DNA from: an uncultured Acidobacteriota bacterium | Lineage (GTDB): Bacteria > Acidobacteriota > Vicinamibacteria > Vicinamibacterales > UBA2999 | Reading direction: 5' to 3' | NCBI GenBank assembly: GCA_902826515.1 | Contig: CADEFD010000043.1 | Span: 1-32,812, forward strand | DNA: 32,812 bases | Shown: positions 1 through 11,756 of the stretch, one piece after another | How the letters are laid out: every line of letters starts with the position of its first letter | How positions within the stretch are numbered: position 1 is the stretch's first letter | Translations under genes and position numbers: made by a program | Notes under the pieces: generated by a model | What the model was told of the DNA's origin: nothing | Database searches by the model: none | Seen by the model: only the letters and a program-made list of their open reading frames with translations

Positions 1-1
1 C

Positions 2-2296
2 GGCATCCGCATGCGCGTCACCAAGCAGTCGGGCACCAACACGGTGCAGATTGCCGACGGCGTGCGCGCCGAAATCGAGCGCATCAACCGCGAGATTCCC
101 GGCGTCACGCTGCAGGTGCTCGACGACCAGTCGGTCTACATCCAGCGCTCGATCAGCAGCGTGCAGGAGCACGCGCTCGTCGGCAGCCTGCTCGTCATCC
201 TGGTGATCTTCGCCTTCCTCCGCGACATCCGCTCGACGATCATCATCTGCACGTCGATTCCGATTTCCGTCGTCGGCACGTTCGCCCTGCTCTACTTCGG
301 CGGCTACACGCTCAACACGCTGACCTTCGGCGGCCTGGCGCTCGGCATCGGCATGATCGTCGATGCCGCCATCGTCGTGCTCGAAAACACCTACCGGCAT
401 CTCGAGATGGGCAAGGACGGCATGACCGCCGCCATCGACGGCGCCGAGGAAGTGTGGAGCGCCATTCTCGCCTCCACGCTGACGCACATCGCGGTGTTCG
501 TGCCGATGCTGTTCCTGACGGGCGTCTCGAGCATCATGTTCGGCCAGCTCGCCGCCGTCGTCTCGTTCTCGCTGGCGATGTCGCTCTTCGTCGCCGTCAC
601 CATCGTGCCGGTGCTCTGCTCGCGCCTGCTGCGGCTGGCGCCGCCGGCGGAGAGCCGCACCGGGCCGCTCGGCGTGCTGTTCCGGTGGAGCGAGCGGGCG
701 CTCGGTGCCCTGGATACCGCTTACGCCCGCGCCCTGCACGCGTCGCTCCATCACCGGCCCACGGTCTTCGCCGTCGGTCTGGCGATGTTCGTCGCGGCCA
801 TCGTGCTGCTCGGCCGCGTCGGCTTCGAGCTCCAGCCGACGACGGATGAGGGCGAAGTGACGGTGGATGCCGAACTTGCCGTCGGCACCCGTATCGAAAC
901 CACCGAAGAGGTGCTCATCCGCCTCGAAGAGACCATCCGCCAGAGAACACCCGAAGCCGTGATGCTCATCACCCAGGCCGGCGGCGGCGGCGGTGGGTTC
1001 GGCAACAGCTCGACCAACCGCGGCAACATCACCGTGCGCCTCACGCCGAAGGACGAACGCACGCGCGCCAGCGACCAGATCGCCATGGACCTGCGGCGGC
1101 AGCTCTCGGGCCTCCCCGGCGTCATCATCCGCACCCGCGCCTCGGGCGGCCAGCAGATGATGATGCGCGGCGGCGGCGGCGGCGACGGCAGCCGCCTGTC
1201 GGTGGAAATCCGCGGCCACGAGCTCGATCAGGCCAAGGCGGTCGCGCAGGATCTCAAAGCTATCCTCGACACCACGCCCGGCATCGCCGACGCGCGCCTC
1301 GGCCGCGACGAAGGACGGCCCGAACTGGCCGTCAACGTCGACCGCGACAAGGCGGCCGTGCTCGGCATGACGGTCACCGGCGTCGCGAACACGATCCGCA
1401 CGAACGTCGCCGGCACCCAGGCCGCGATGTTCCGCGAGGCCGGCAACGAGTACCCGATCGTCGTGCGCCTGCGCGAATCCGACCGCGACGAGATCTCGTC
1501 GGTGGGTGACGTGCTGCTCAGCACGCCGAGCGGCCGGGTGCTGCCGGCCAAGAACGTGATGGTCGTCAACCGCGACACCGGCCCGACGCAGATCGACCGC
1601 AAGAACCAGGAGCGCATCACGCGCGTCAACTCCGAAGTCGAGGTGACGCTGAGCGAGGCCGTGGGCAACGTCCAGGCCCGGTTGCCCGAGCTGAACATCC
1701 CGAAGGACTTCGAGGTCAGTTTCGGACAGGAAGTCGAGGATCAGGCGCGATCGTTCCGTGAACTGCAGCTCGTGCTCATCCTCGCGATCGTGCTCGTCTA
1801 CACGGTGATGGCGTCGCAGTACGAATCGCTGCGCGATCCCTTCATCATCATGTTCTCGATTCCGCTCGCCGCCATCGGCGTCGTCGGCTCGCTGCTGCTC
1901 ACGAACACGCCGTTCAGCATGCAGGCCTATATCGGCGTCATCATGCTGGCCGGGATCGTCGTGAGCAATGCCATCCTGCTCGTCGACTACGCCAACACGC
2001 TGCGCCGCCGCGACAAGCTGCCGCTGCGCCAGGCCATCGAACAGGCCGGCCACCACCGCCTGCGGCCGATTCTGATGACCAGCATCTGCACGGCCCTCGG
2101 CCTCGTGCCGATGGCCCTCGGCATCGGCGAAGGCGCCGAGCTGCAGGCGCCGCTCGCCCGCGTGGTCATCGGCGGCCTGCTGACCTCCACCCTCATCACG
2201 CTGGTCTTCGTGCCGGCGATGTATACGCTCTTCGAAGAAGGACTGGGCGCGATCTTCAAGCGCGGCCAGTCGCACGACGCCCCCGCCGGACACTAG
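2..2296 (+). CDS. RND family efflux pump inner-membrane subunit (5' truncated)
   Basis: This is the C-terminal ~764 residues of a proton-driven RND exporter of the AcrB/MexB type, usually about 1,030-1,060 aa. It would sit in the inner membrane and pump drugs, metals or lipophilic compounds through a periplasmic adaptor and an outer-membrane channel. The frame is open to the window edge, so the true start is outside; ATG at 11 is internal. Visible are the TM2-TM6 bundle, with a proton-relay segment GIGMIVDAAIVVLEN around residues 112-126 (numbered from ATG 11), the second porter/docking region, and TM8-TM12 with GIVVSNAILLVDYAN. The relay has one Asp followed by Ala (D118), unlike the Asp-Asp pair of AcrB. 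Two glycine runs lie in the periplasmic loop (bases ~979-1000 and ~1168-1184). Adaptor and channel genes are not visible. Substrate cannot be predicted. Confidence 0.93.
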   Translation, partial: GIRMRVTKQSGTNTVQIADGVRAEIERINREIPGVTLQVLDDQSVYIQRSISSVQEHALVGSLLVILVIFAFLRDIRSTIIICTSIPISVVGTFALLYFGGYTLNTLTFGGLALGIGMIVDAAIVVLENTYRHLEMGKDGMTAAIDGAEEVWSAILASTLTHIAVFVPMLFLTGVSSIMFGQLAAVVSFSLAMSLFVAVTIVPVLCSRLLRLAPPAESRTGPLGVLFRWSERALGALDTAYARALHASLHHRPTVFAVGLAMFVAAIVLLGRVGFELQPTTDEGEVTVDAELAVGTRIETTEEVLIRLEETIRQRTPEAVMLITQAGGGGGGFGNSSTNRGNITVRLTPKDERTRASDQIAMDLRRQLSGLPGVIIRTRASGGQQMMMRGGGGGDGSRLSVEIRGHELDQAKAVAQDLKAILDTTPGIADARLGRDEGRPELAVNVDRDKAAVLGMTVTGVANTIRTNVAGTQAAMFREAGNEYPIVVRLRESDRDEISSVGDVLLSTPSGRVLPAKNVMVVNRDTGPTQIDRKNQERITRVNSEVEVTLSEAVGNVQARLPELNIPKDFEVSFGQEVEDQARSFRELQLVLILAIVLVYTVMASQYESLRDPFIIMFSIPLAAIGVVGSLLLTNTPFSMQAYIGVIMLAGIVVSNAILLVDYANTLRRRDKLPLRQAIEQAGHHRLRPILMTSICTALGLVPMALGIGEGAELQAPLARVVIGGLLTSTLITLVFVPAMYTLFEEGLGAIFKRGQSHDAPAGH

Positions 2297-2317
2297 TCCC
2301 GGGGCCCCGCTGCATCC

Positions 2318-2349
2318 GCCGGCTGCCTACCCTCTCCCGGGCAGCCGGC
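2318..2349. terminator. Bidirectional terminator-like hairpin between RND gene and folK
   Basis: A perfect 10-bp inverted repeat, GCCGGCTGCC (2318-2327) and GGCAGCCGGC (2340-2349), has a 12-nt loop and overlaps the folK stop codon. It sits between two converging genes. There is no T-tract on either side, so intrinsic termination is inferred from position and stem strength only. Confidence 0.5.
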
Positions 2350-2821
2350 GCCTGCGCCACAGCGCCGCCAGCGTCTCGCCCGTCACCGGATCCCGCCAGC
2401 GCGGCGCCAGGCGCGCCAGTGGTCCCAGCACGAAGTCGCGTTCGCGGAAGCGCGGGTGCGGCACCTGCAGCCCGGGTTCGTCCACCACCAGATGCCCGTA
2501 CAGGATGAGATCGAGGTCGAGCGTACGCGCCGATCGGATGCCCGGGCGTGTGCGGCCGCGATCCGCTTCGAGGCGCAGCAGCGTGTCGAGCACGGCGCGC
2601 GGCGGCAGCGCCGTCGTGCCGATGGCGACCGCGTTCAGATAGTCGGGCTGGGAGTCAGGGACGTCGAGGGGAGCGGTGTTCTCGAAGGGAGACACGCGCA
2701 GGCCGGTGAGGATGCGGCCCAGGCCGTCGCAGGCCCAGGCCAGATGGGCGGCGCGGTCGCCGAGATTGCTGCCGAGCGCCACGGCGACGCGCACGGGCGT
2801 CGCCGGGCGGCGGGCGCTCAC
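2327..2821 (-). CDS. folK: 2-amino-4-hydroxy-6-hydroxymethyldihydropteridine pyrophosphokinase
   Basis: FolK (HPPK) transfers pyrophosphate from ATP to 6-hydroxymethyl-7,8-dihydropterin, the cytoplasmic step before dihydropteroate synthase in folate synthesis. The 164-aa protein has the usual family length. It shows the N-terminal VALGSNLGDR motif, the RTLDLDLILYG motif with metal-binding Asp residues, and PHPRFRERDFVLGPLA near residues 120-136. The GTG start at 2821 overlaps the TGA of the upstream gene by 4 bp (GTGA), which points to translational coupling with the DksA-type gene and the unknown protein before it. No other folate gene is adjacent. The C-terminus is unusually Arg-rich (LWRRRRLPGRG). 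Confidence 0.93.
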   Translation of the reverse strand: MSARRPATPVRVAVALGSNLGDRAAHLAWACDGLGRILTGLRVSPFENTAPLDVPDSQPDYLNAVAIGTTALPPRAVLDTLLRLEADRGRTRPGIRSARTLDLDLILYGHLVVDEPGLQVPHPRFRERDFVLGPLARLAPRWRDPVTGETLAALWRRRRLPGRG

Positions 2822-3294
2822 TCCACCCAGCGGGTGCCGAGCACGACGCCGTGGCGCTCGGTGCCGGCGAGGGGCACGCCGATGATGTCGGTGCGGCCTT
2901 CACCCGCCTGCTGGAAGAGCCGCTGGTGTTCCTGCATCTCGCCGAGCACGACCTGCAGCATCTTGCGGTGACGGGCGTGCGTCACCTCGGCCACCTTCGG
3001 CGTCCATTTCGCCACGAACGCCTGGTTCGCCGCGGCATCCGCCGAGGCGAGATCGCGTTCGCTGCCCGAGGGCGCGCCGGCGTCGCCCGACGCCGCCGGC
3101 ACGGTGGCGCCGACGTCGAGAATGGCGCGGTGCACCCAGTAGACATGGGTTTCCTCGCGCGCGATCACGTACTGATATGCGTTGTTGACGTCGTAGTTGC
3201 TGACGCCGCGCGCCGAGGTTACGTGGCGCTGCAGGAGCGCCAGGCGCTCGGAATAGAAGTCGCGAAGCAACGGAGCCAGGTCGGTCGGAGTCAC
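2818..3294 (-). CDS. Unknown helical protein, possibly ferritin-like
   Basis: I do not recognise the family. The 158-aa product begins at GTG 3294, which overlaps the stop of the DksA-type gene (GTGA); reading further upstream in this frame only gives Arg-rich shadow sequence. Predicted helices carry acidic/His pairs: FYSERLALL near residue 15, REETHVYWVH near 50, and GEMQEHQRLF near 125. Spaced Glu and ExxH-type motifs on helices are what ferritin-like diiron bundles show, so such a fold is possible but unproven. A low-complexity Ala/Gly/Ser linker lies in the middle. It sits between a DksA-type regulator and folK, overlapping each by 4 bp, so the three are probably made together; a shared role is not evident. 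Confidence 0.75.
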   Translation of the reverse strand: MTPTDLAPLLRDFYSERLALLQRHVTSARGVSNYDVNNAYQYVIAREETHVYWVHRAILDVGATVPAASGDAGAPSGSERDLASADAAANQAFVAKWTPKVAEVTHARHRKMLQVVLGEMQEHQRLFQQAGEGRTDIIGVPLAGTERHGVVLGTRWVE

Positions 3295-3629
3295 GCCTTC
3301 TGCTTCTCCTTGCACGTGATGCACACGCGCGTCCAGGGAATCGCGTTCAACCGGGCTTCGGCAATCGGCTCGCCGCAGTCGCGGCACACGCCGTAGGCGC
3401 CCTTCTCGATCCGCACGAGCGCCTCGTCGATGGCCTGCAGGATCTTGGCGTCGGTCTGCTTGAGTTTGAGGGCGATGTGCACCTCGTTGTTGCCGCTCGC
3501 CTGATCCGCCATGTCGCCCTGCCGGCCGTTGTTGTGCTCCATCGAATGCTGGATGGGCTTCACACCGGCCGCCGAGGCCAGTTCGGCCCGCTTCCGTAAC
3601 AGGAGGTCCTTGTACACGGCCACGTTCAT
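3291..3629 (-). CDS. TraR/DksA-type C4 zinc-finger protein
   Basis: A 112-aa protein with a DksA/TraR C-terminal zinc finger: CRDC then CITC about 21 residues later, preceded by an N-terminal coiled-coil-like helix (YKDLLLRKRAELAS). DksA relatives bind the RNA polymerase secondary channel and alter transcription, often with ppGpp. The start is ATG 3629, with GGAG about 8 nt upstream; an upstream extension to 3710 has no homology-like sequence. It is shorter than E. coli DksA (151 aa), closer to the short DksA-like proteins common in many phyla, so activity as a true DksA is not assured. It leads a three-gene overlap unit with the unknown protein and folK. Confidence 0.85.
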   Translation of the reverse strand: MNVAVYKDLLLRKRAELASAAGVKPIQHSMEHNNGRQGDMADQASGNNEVHIALKLKQTDAKILQAIDEALVRIEKGAYGVCRDCGEPIAEARLNAIPWTRVCITCKEKQKA

Positions 3630-3675
3630 GAGGGGTGCTCCACGACGCCCGGGCCGTCTGCCCGGCCAACACCCG

Positions 3676-3681
3676 ATGATA
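3676..3681 (-). promoter_or_regulatory. Candidate -10 box for the dksA-like/folK unit
   Basis: TATCAT on the minus strand, 46 nt before ATG 3629, in the gap after the FtsX-type permease gene. No good -35 is seen 16-18 nt further upstream. Confidence 0.3.
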
Positions 3682-3722
3682 ACACGCAGGTTCCGGGCGG
3701 CCGCGGCCACCCCGTCACGCCC

Positions 3723-6260
3723 TTAACGGCCGCGTAACGTCGAGAGCGGCCGGCGCTGCAGCACGTCCCAGCTCGAAACGACGCCCACCGCCGACACCGT
3801 CACCCCGCAGACCGCGACCCCGACGAGCAGGAGCACCGTGGGAGACCGGTAGGTCATGTCGAACGCAAACCGGCTGAGCGCCCAGGTGAGGCCGGCGGCG
3901 CCGGCGGCCCCCAGGATCCCGGCGAGGGCTCCGAGCACGCCGTACTCGAGCAACAGCATGGTGGCAATGACCTGGCGGGTCGCGCCGAGGGTCTTCAGGA
4001 TCGCGGCCTCGTAGACGCGGCGGAACTTCGTCATCGCCACGGCGCCGATGAGGATGAGCAGACCGCTCACGACCACGAGCGAGCCGACGACGGTCACGGC
4101 GAGCGTCACGTTGTCGACCACGGTGGTGATGGCGACGAGCATTTCGCGGCCGTCGATGACCGAGACGTTCGGATACCCGCGGGCCAGCGTGCTCAGGAGG
4201 CGGGCCCGATCGGCCGCCGCGGCCGGACCGCGCACGAAGGCGATGTGGCCGTGCGGCGCGGTGTCGAGCAGCCCCGGGCGGAAGACGAACATGAAGCCGC
4301 CGGCGCGGCTGTCGCTCCACTCGACATGGCGCACCGTCGTGACTTCCGCCGAGACCACGCGCCCGAGCACGTCGAAACGGATGGTGTCGCCGATGTCGAT
4401 GCCGAAGCGGTCGCGGATGCTCTCCTCGATCGACACTTCCCCGCCCGGCGCCGGCGTCGCGTCCCAGGCCGCCCCGGCCACGATGCGTTCGTTCGCCTCG
4501 AGCGTGGCGCGATAGGTGACGGTGTACTCGCGGGCCAGCGAGCCGCGCCCGCGCACGTCTTCGTAGTTTTCGAGCGAGACCTCGCGGCCCTGCACGCCGG
4601 TGACCCGCGCCCTGAGCACCGGCAGCGCCCGCGGCGCCGGCGCCCCTGGCGGCATGCCGGCAGTGAGCGCACCGACCACGCCGTCGAGCTGGTCGCGCTG
4701 GATGTCGAGCAGGAACATGTCGGGCGCGTCGGCGGCCATGTCGACCGACACCTCCTGCACCAGGTTGTCCTGCAGGGCGCGCACGCCGAGTATGAAGAAC
4801 GTGCCGAGGCCCACGGTGAGCAGCACGAGGTGCACCTGCCCGCCCGGACGCGTGAGCTGCAGCGCGGCGTGACGCAGCGGGAACCACGGCGAGGCGGCCA
4901 ATGGCCGCACGGCGGCGATGAGACCGCGGCCGGCGAGATAGAGCACGACGGCGAGCGCCGCAAATCCGGCAGCCACGATGCCGCCGATGCGCACCGAGCC
5001 GGCCTGCCACATCGTGACGCCGACGAGTGCGCCGCCCACGACGAGAATCGACGCCAGGCGCGCCCAGTCGCGGGGCGCCGCCAGCTCCTCGTCGCGCAGG
5101 AGCTGCGACGGCTTCACGTGGCGCACGTCGAGGAGCGGCACGAGCGCGAACAGCATCGAGACGAGCAGGCCGGTGCCCGCGCCCTGCGCGATGGCGGACG
5201 CGGTGAGGCGATAGCTCACGTTGATGCCTGCGGTGACCGCCGGCCCGAGGAACGCCGGGATCCATGCCATCACCGCCATGGCGATGAGCACGCCGACGAC
5301 GCTGCCGAGCACGCCGAGCGCCAGCACCTGTGCCATGTAGATGGCCAGCACCTGGCTGCCGCGCGCGCCGAGACACTTCAGGATCGCGATGCTGCGGATC
5401 TTCTGCTGCACGAAGACGCGTGTCACGCTCGAGACGCCGACACCGCCGAGGATGACCACGATGAGGCCGACGAGGCTCAGGTAGTTCTCGGCGCGCGCGA
5501 AGTCTTCGCCGAGATCGCCTTCGGTGGCCGTGTACGAGCGCACGCGCACGAAGGTGTTCTTCACGTCGTCACGCAGGGCGGCGACGAGGCTCGTGAGCGC
5601 GGCATCGGGCACCTTCACGAGCCGCTGATAGGTGACGCGGCTGCCGAAGGCGAGCAGCGAGGTCTGTTCGAGGTCCGCCAGATCGACGATGACCCGCGGC
5701 CCCAGACTGAAGGCGCCGAGGCGGCGCCCCGGCTCGGCCTCGATTATGCCGCGCACCGTGAACTCGCGGCCGCCGAGTGCGAGCGTGTCGCCGACGGCGA
5801 TGCCGAGCTGCGCCAGCAGTTCGGGCCGCACGAGCGCGCCGCCGCCGGCCACGAGCGCGTGCGTGTAGCGGCCCCCGCCCTCGAGTTCCAGTGTGCCGTA
5901 GTACGGAAACCCGGGACCGACGGCCTTCAGTTCCACCATGCGCGCCGGACCGTCGGCGCGGTTGCCGCCGCGGGCCATCGTGGCGGTTTCGGCCGTGCGC
6001 GTCACCTGCGCCCCGGCTGACGTCAGCCGCGCGTCCACCTTCTGCGCCACGTCGCCATCGATAGGGCGTGAGCTCGACACCACGAGATCGGCGCCGAGCA
6101 GCGCCCGCGCCTCGCCGGCAAACACCTGCCGCACGCTCTGGATGACGGAACGCAGCGTCACGATGGCACCGACGCCGAGCGCGATGCAGAGGAAGAAGAA
6201 CAGCAGCCGCCGCCACGAGGCGCGCATCTCGCGCAGCGCCATCGCGGCCACGAACCTCAT
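3723..6260 (-). CDS. FtsX-type ABC transporter permease (YbbP-like)
   Basis: An 845-aa permease of the MacB/FtsX superfamily. It has an N-terminal TM helix ([20 protein letters not shown]), a periplasmic domain, three TM helices around residues 260-370 ([21 protein letters not shown] and following), a second repeat of TM helix plus periplasmic domain from ~430, and three C-terminal TM helices. This duplicated layout and length match E. coli YbbP. Such proteins use ATP hydrolysis to drive periplasmic or lipoprotein-related work rather than classical transport; the substrate is unknown. The ATG start (6260) overlaps the stop of the ATPase gene (ATGA), and a tesA-like gene precedes that, the same trio seen at the E. 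coli tesA-ybbA-ybbP locus, though here all three are co-oriented. Confidence 0.92.
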   Translation of the reverse strand: MRFVAAMALREMRASWRRLLFFFLCIALGVGAIVTLRSVIQSVRQVFAGEARALLGADLVVSSSRPIDGDVAQKVDARLTSAGAQVTRTAETATMARGGNRADGPARMVELKAVGPGFPYYGTLELEGGGRYTHALVAGGGALVRPELLAQLGIAVGDTLALGGREFTVRGIIEAEPGRRLGAFSLGPRVIVDLADLEQTSLLAFGSRVTYQRLVKVPDAALTSLVAALRDDVKNTFVRVRSYTATEGDLGEDFARAENYLSLVGLIVVILGGVGVSSVTRVFVQQKIRSIAILKCLGARGSQVLAIYMAQVLALGVLGSVVGVLIAMAVMAWIPAFLGPAVTAGINVSYRLTASAIAQGAGTGLLVSMLFALVPLLDVRHVKPSQLLRDEELAAPRDWARLASILVVGGALVGVTMWQAGSVRIGGIVAAGFAALAVVLYLAGRGLIAAVRPLAASPWFPLRHAALQLTRPGGQVHLVLLTVGLGTFFILGVRALQDNLVQEVSVDMAADAPDMFLLDIQRDQLDGVVGALTAGMPPGAPAPRALPVLRARVTGVQGREVSLENYEDVRGRGSLAREYTVTYRATLEANERIVAGAAWDATPAPGGEVSIEESIRDRFGIDIGDTIRFDVLGRVVSAEVTTVRHVEWSDSRAGGFMFVFRPGLLDTAPHGHIAFVRGPAAAADRARLLSTLARGYPNVSVIDGREMLVAITTVVDNVTLAVTVVGSLVVVSGLLILIGAVAMTKFRRVYEAAILKTLGATRQVIATMLLLEYGVLGALAGILGAAGAAGLTWALSRFAFDMTYRSPTVLLLVGVAVCGVTVSAVGVVSSWDVLQRRPLSTLRGR

Positions 6261-6949
6261 CGCGCGCCCCCGGTGTCGGCGGTCGTGAGTTCCGGCACCG
6301 GCCGGCCATCGCGCATCGTGAGCTTCGCGTCCGCCAGCGCCGCGATCTCCGGATCGTGGGTGACGAGCACGAGCGTCACCTGGCGCGCGGTGCGCACCGA
6401 CAGCAGCAAGTCGAGGATGTGGCGACCGTTCTGGCCGTCGAGATTGCCGGTCGGCTCATCGGCGAGGATGAGCGGCGGATCGTTGGCGAGCGCCCGGGCG
6501 ATCGCCACGCGCTGCTGCTCTCCGCCCGAGAGCTGCGTCGGGTAGTGATGCGCGCGTTCGGCCAGCCCCACTTCGGCGAGCAGCGCCGAGGCGCGTTCGC
6601 GGGCCCCCTTGCGGCCGACGAGTTCCATCGGCACCAGCACGTTCTCGAGCGCGGTGAGCGACGGCACGAGGTGGAAGAACTGGAACACGAAGCCGATGCG
6701 CGCTCCGCGCAGCACCGCCAGCCGATCTTCGTCGAGCGCCGTGATCTCCGTGCCGCCGATGTCGATCGTGCCGCCACTCGGCGCATCGAGGCCGGCCATC
6801 AGGCCGAGCAGCGTGGTCTTGCCGCTCCCGGACGGTCCGACGATGGCGAGGAACTGGCCGTCGGGCACGTTGAGATCGAGGGGATGGAGAATGGTCAGCG
6901 GACGGTCGCCGCTCTGGACCGTTTTCGAGACGCCGCGCAGGGTGATCAT
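6257..6949 (-). CDS. ABC transporter ATPase (YbbA/LolD-like)
   Basis: A 230-aa ABC ATPase of the MacB/LolD/YbbA group, expected to energise the adjacent FtsX-type permease. It shows Walker [10 protein letters not shown] (about residues 39-47), the Q-loop [18 protein letters not shown], signature [15 protein letters not shown], Walker [13 protein letters not shown] and the switch His in LVTHD. All catalytic residues are present. Its ATG overlaps the tesA-like stop and its TGA overlaps the permease ATG, so the three proteins should be translated in coupling. The group can be told from generic importers by the EPTGNLD motif and the partner gene. Confidence 0.95.
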   Translation of the reverse strand: MITLRGVSKTVQSGDRPLTILHPLDLNVPDGQFLAIVGPSGSGKTTLLGLMAGLDAPSGGTIDIGGTEITALDEDRLAVLRGARIGFVFQFFHLVPSLTALENVLVPMELVGRKGARERASALLAEVGLAERAHHYPTQLSGGEQQRVAIARALANDPPLILADEPTGNLDGQNGRHILDLLLSVRTARQVTLVLVTHDPEIAALADAKLTMRDGRPVPELTTADTGGAR

Positions 6950-7689
6950 CGGGTGGGGGTGGCCTCGAGGTCGCGCACGACAGGTTCGAGCACGCGCCAG
7001 ACGGTGCCTGCGACGAGGCGCGCGCCGGCCTGATTCGGATGGATGCCGTCGGCCTGGTTGAGCGACTCGATGCCGGCCACGCCGTCGAGCAGGAATGGCA
7101 CGAGCGTGGCGCCGCGCGCCGACGCGATGGCCGGGTAGACCGCGCGGAACGCCCGCGTGTATTCGGGACCGGTGTTCGGCGGCGCTTCCATACCGGCCAG
7201 AATCACCTTCGCGCCGGCCGCCTGCGCCTGCTGCACCGCCGCGTCGAGATTGCGCGCGAGATCGGCCGCCGGCAAGCCGCGCAGCGCGTCGTTGCCACCG
7301 AGGGCGATGACGACGATGGCGGCGCCGCCCTCGAGCGACCAGTCGAGGCGGCGGAGGCCGCCGGCCGACGTATCACCGGAGACGCCGGCGTTCACGACCT
7401 GCCAGCCGTTGCGCCGCTCGTCGAGGCGCGCCTGCAGCAGCGCCGGGTACGCCTGGTCCGCCGGGAGGCCGAGGCCGGCCGTGAGGCTGTCGCCCAGAAT
7501 GACGATGCGCCGGGCTGCCGGCACGGGGGCCGGCGTCGCGGGAGCGGCCGTCGATACGGGTGCCGGCGCAGCCGCCGGTGCAGCCGCGACGGGCGCGGGC
7601 GTGTCTGCCGGGGCGGGCGGGCCGCCACAGGCCATGCTCGCCACCACCACGAAGAGCCACGCGCAGGTGGCAGCCGGCCGGAACGTCAT
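6946..7689 (-). CDS. SGNH/GDSL arylesterase, TesA-like, exported
   Basis: A 247-aa SGNH hydrolase like E. coli TesA (lysophospholipase/thioesterase I). Block I is VILGDSLTAGLG (nucleophile S68), followed by block II Gly in NAGVSGDTSAGG, block III GGND, and block V DGIHPN carrying the Asp/His pair. The N-terminus has a hydrophobic signal segment (residues ~9-20) ending MACGG; this resembles a weak lipobox, so it may be a lipoprotein. A 35-residue Ala/Pro-rich linker separates this from the enzyme domain. It is the first gene of the tesA-ABC ATPase-permease unit, suggesting release or handling of a lipid in the envelope. Start ATG 7689 lies 9 nt after a CATAAT -10 box. Confidence 0.9.
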   Translation of the reverse strand: MTFRPAATCAWLFVVVASMACGGPPAPADTPAPVAAAPAAAPAPVSTAAPATPAPVPAARRIVILGDSLTAGLGLPADQAYPALLQARLDERRNGWQVVNAGVSGDTSAGGLRRLDWSLEGGAAIVVIALGGNDALRGLPAADLARNLDAAVQQAQAAGAKVILAGMEAPPNTGPEYTRAFRAVYPAIASARGATLVPFLLDGVAGIESLNQADGIHPNQAGARLVAGTVWRVLEPVVRDLEATPTR

Positions 7690-7698
7690 CGTCCGCCC

Positions 7699-7704
7699 AT
7701 TATG
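7699..7704 (-). promoter_or_regulatory. -10 box just before the tesA-like start
   Basis: CATAAT on the minus strand with 9 nt to ATG 7689. Initiation 6-9 nt downstream would leave almost no 5' leader. No recognisable -35 is present. Confidence 0.45.
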
Positions 7705-7766
7705 ACGGATGCCCGGAGCCGAGGTTCCCGCCGGGCGCGCGGCGCCGTGTCCGACGGCGGCGCCGC

Positions 7767-8510
7767 TCAGGCGTGGACGACCACGACCGTGACGTTATCC
7801 GTCGTGCCGCGTGCCAGTGCGGCCTCCACCAGCCCCTGGGCCGCCACCTCGGGCCGGTAGCCCCGCACGAGTTGTCCGATGGTCTCGTCGTCCACGACGT
7901 TGTGGAGGCCGTCGGTGGCGAGCACGAGGATGTCGCCGGCCTGCACCTCGCGCATCAGCACTTCAGGTCGCGCCGGCTCACGGGCGCCGATGACGCTCGT
8001 GAGGACGTGCCGCATCGGATGCGACCGCGCGGCCGCCTCGCGCGCGCCGTCGTTCCCGAGCACCGACGCCAGCCAGGTGTCGTCGTGGGTCAGGAGCTCG
8101 ATGCCCGAACCGCGCACCAGGTAGGCCCGGCTGTCGCCGACGCTGCCGATGATGGCGTCGCCGCCATCCACGAGCAGCACCGTGAGCGTCGTGCCCATGC
8201 CGACGAGTGCCGGATCGGCGACGCCCGCGGAGTAGACCGCGTCGTTGGCGCGGCGCAGCGCATGGCCGATGCGGTTCACGGCGCGCGACTGCGCGGTATC
8301 GCGGCCGAGCGGCCACGCGAAGCCGTCGCCGGCCGACGCCACCAGATCGGCGACCACTTCGGCCACCGCCAGATGCGCCGCCACCTCGCCCGCCTGGTGC
8401 CCGCCCATGCCGTCGGCGACGATGAACAGGCCCCGCCCGGCATCGATGTGCCAGTGGTCCTCGTTGGCCGTGCGGACCGGGCCGGTGTCGGTGCGTCCCG
8501 CGCCGATCAT
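7767..8510 (-). CDS. PP2C-type Ser/Thr protein phosphatase
   Basis: A 247-aa PP2C (PPM) phosphatase, a Mn/Mg-dependent enzyme that removes phosphate from Ser/Thr. The full set of family motifs is visible: GPVRTANEDHW, VADGMGGHQAGE, GMGTTLTVLLV, GSVGDSRAYLV, ILVLATDGLHNVV and RGTTDNVTVVVV. It is a compact, soluble, catalytic-only form of the PrpC/Stp type. I chose ATG 8510, with GGGGAA/AGG-like sequence upstream and directly before the domain; ATG 8558 is possible but lies only 2 nt from the best -10 box. It is transcribed divergently from the TPR sigma-54 activator. No partner Ser/Thr kinase is in the window. Confidence 0.93.
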   Translation of the reverse strand: MIGAGRTDTGPVRTANEDHWHIDAGRGLFIVADGMGGHQAGEVAAHLAVAEVVADLVASAGDGFAWPLGRDTAQSRAVNRIGHALRRANDAVYSAGVADPALVGMGTTLTVLLVDGGDAIIGSVGDSRAYLVRGSGIELLTHDDTWLASVLGNDGAREAAARSHPMRHVLTSVIGAREPARPEVLMREVQAGDILVLATDGLHNVVDDETIGQLVRGYRPEVAAQGLVEAALARGTTDNVTVVVVHA

Positions 8511-8560
8511 CGCCTGTTCCCCGCCGCCGCGGCCGGCGCACAAGAGGTCGTCACCCATCG

Positions 8561-8612
8561 AGACTACAAGCGTTTGGCGGCGCCGACAACCTCGGATCCC
8601 GTGACGTATACT
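8561..8612. promoter_or_regulatory. Divergent promoters sharing the -35 region
   Basis: Minus strand: TTGTCG (8589-8584), 17 nt, TAGTCT (8566-8561), directed at the PP2C gene. Plus strand: CCGACA (8583-8588), 18 nt, TATACT (8607-8612), with 7 nt to GTG 8620. The two -35 boxes occupy the same bases on opposite strands, so simultaneous polymerase binding looks unlikely. Confidence 0.5.
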
Positions 8613-8619
8613 CGCACCG

Positions 8620-11580
<2,961 letters not shown>

Positions 11581-11756
11581 GTAGCGAGTATCCGATCCAG
11601 ATGGCTACTGGCTACAAAGTATCCATAAGGGGCGAATGACTGACCGCCTGACGATGTCAGTTATTGCGCCTATTGTCGCTTACAGTCATATTGAATCAGT
11701 CACAATACCTAGCATGCAATGGTCGGCGCGGATCTTGGAGGGTGGCAGGTATTGCA
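11581..11756. other. AT-richer intergenic region with hairpin and CAGTYA repeats
   Basis: This gap is clearly less GC-rich than its surroundings. It holds a hairpin, AATGACTGAC (11635-11644) pairing with GTCAGTTATT (11656-11665) with one G-T pair, and further CAGTCA copies near 11683 and 11697. It may contain the terminator of the sigma-54 gene and the promoter of the PilZ gene. I see no convincing -35/-10 pair. Confidence 0.4.

Noticed and set aside
4245..6020. Long plus-strand ORF (591 aa) antisense to the FtsX-type permease
   Set aside because: High-GC DNA keeps antisense frames open. The translation is His/Arg/Glu-rich without domains, while the minus-strand frame has clear ABC permease motifs.
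11743..11756. Possible sigma-54 promoter TGGCAGG-TA-TTGCA before the PilZ gene
   Set aside because: The GG-to-GC spacing is two bases shorter than the strict -24/-12 rule, and it abuts the start codon.
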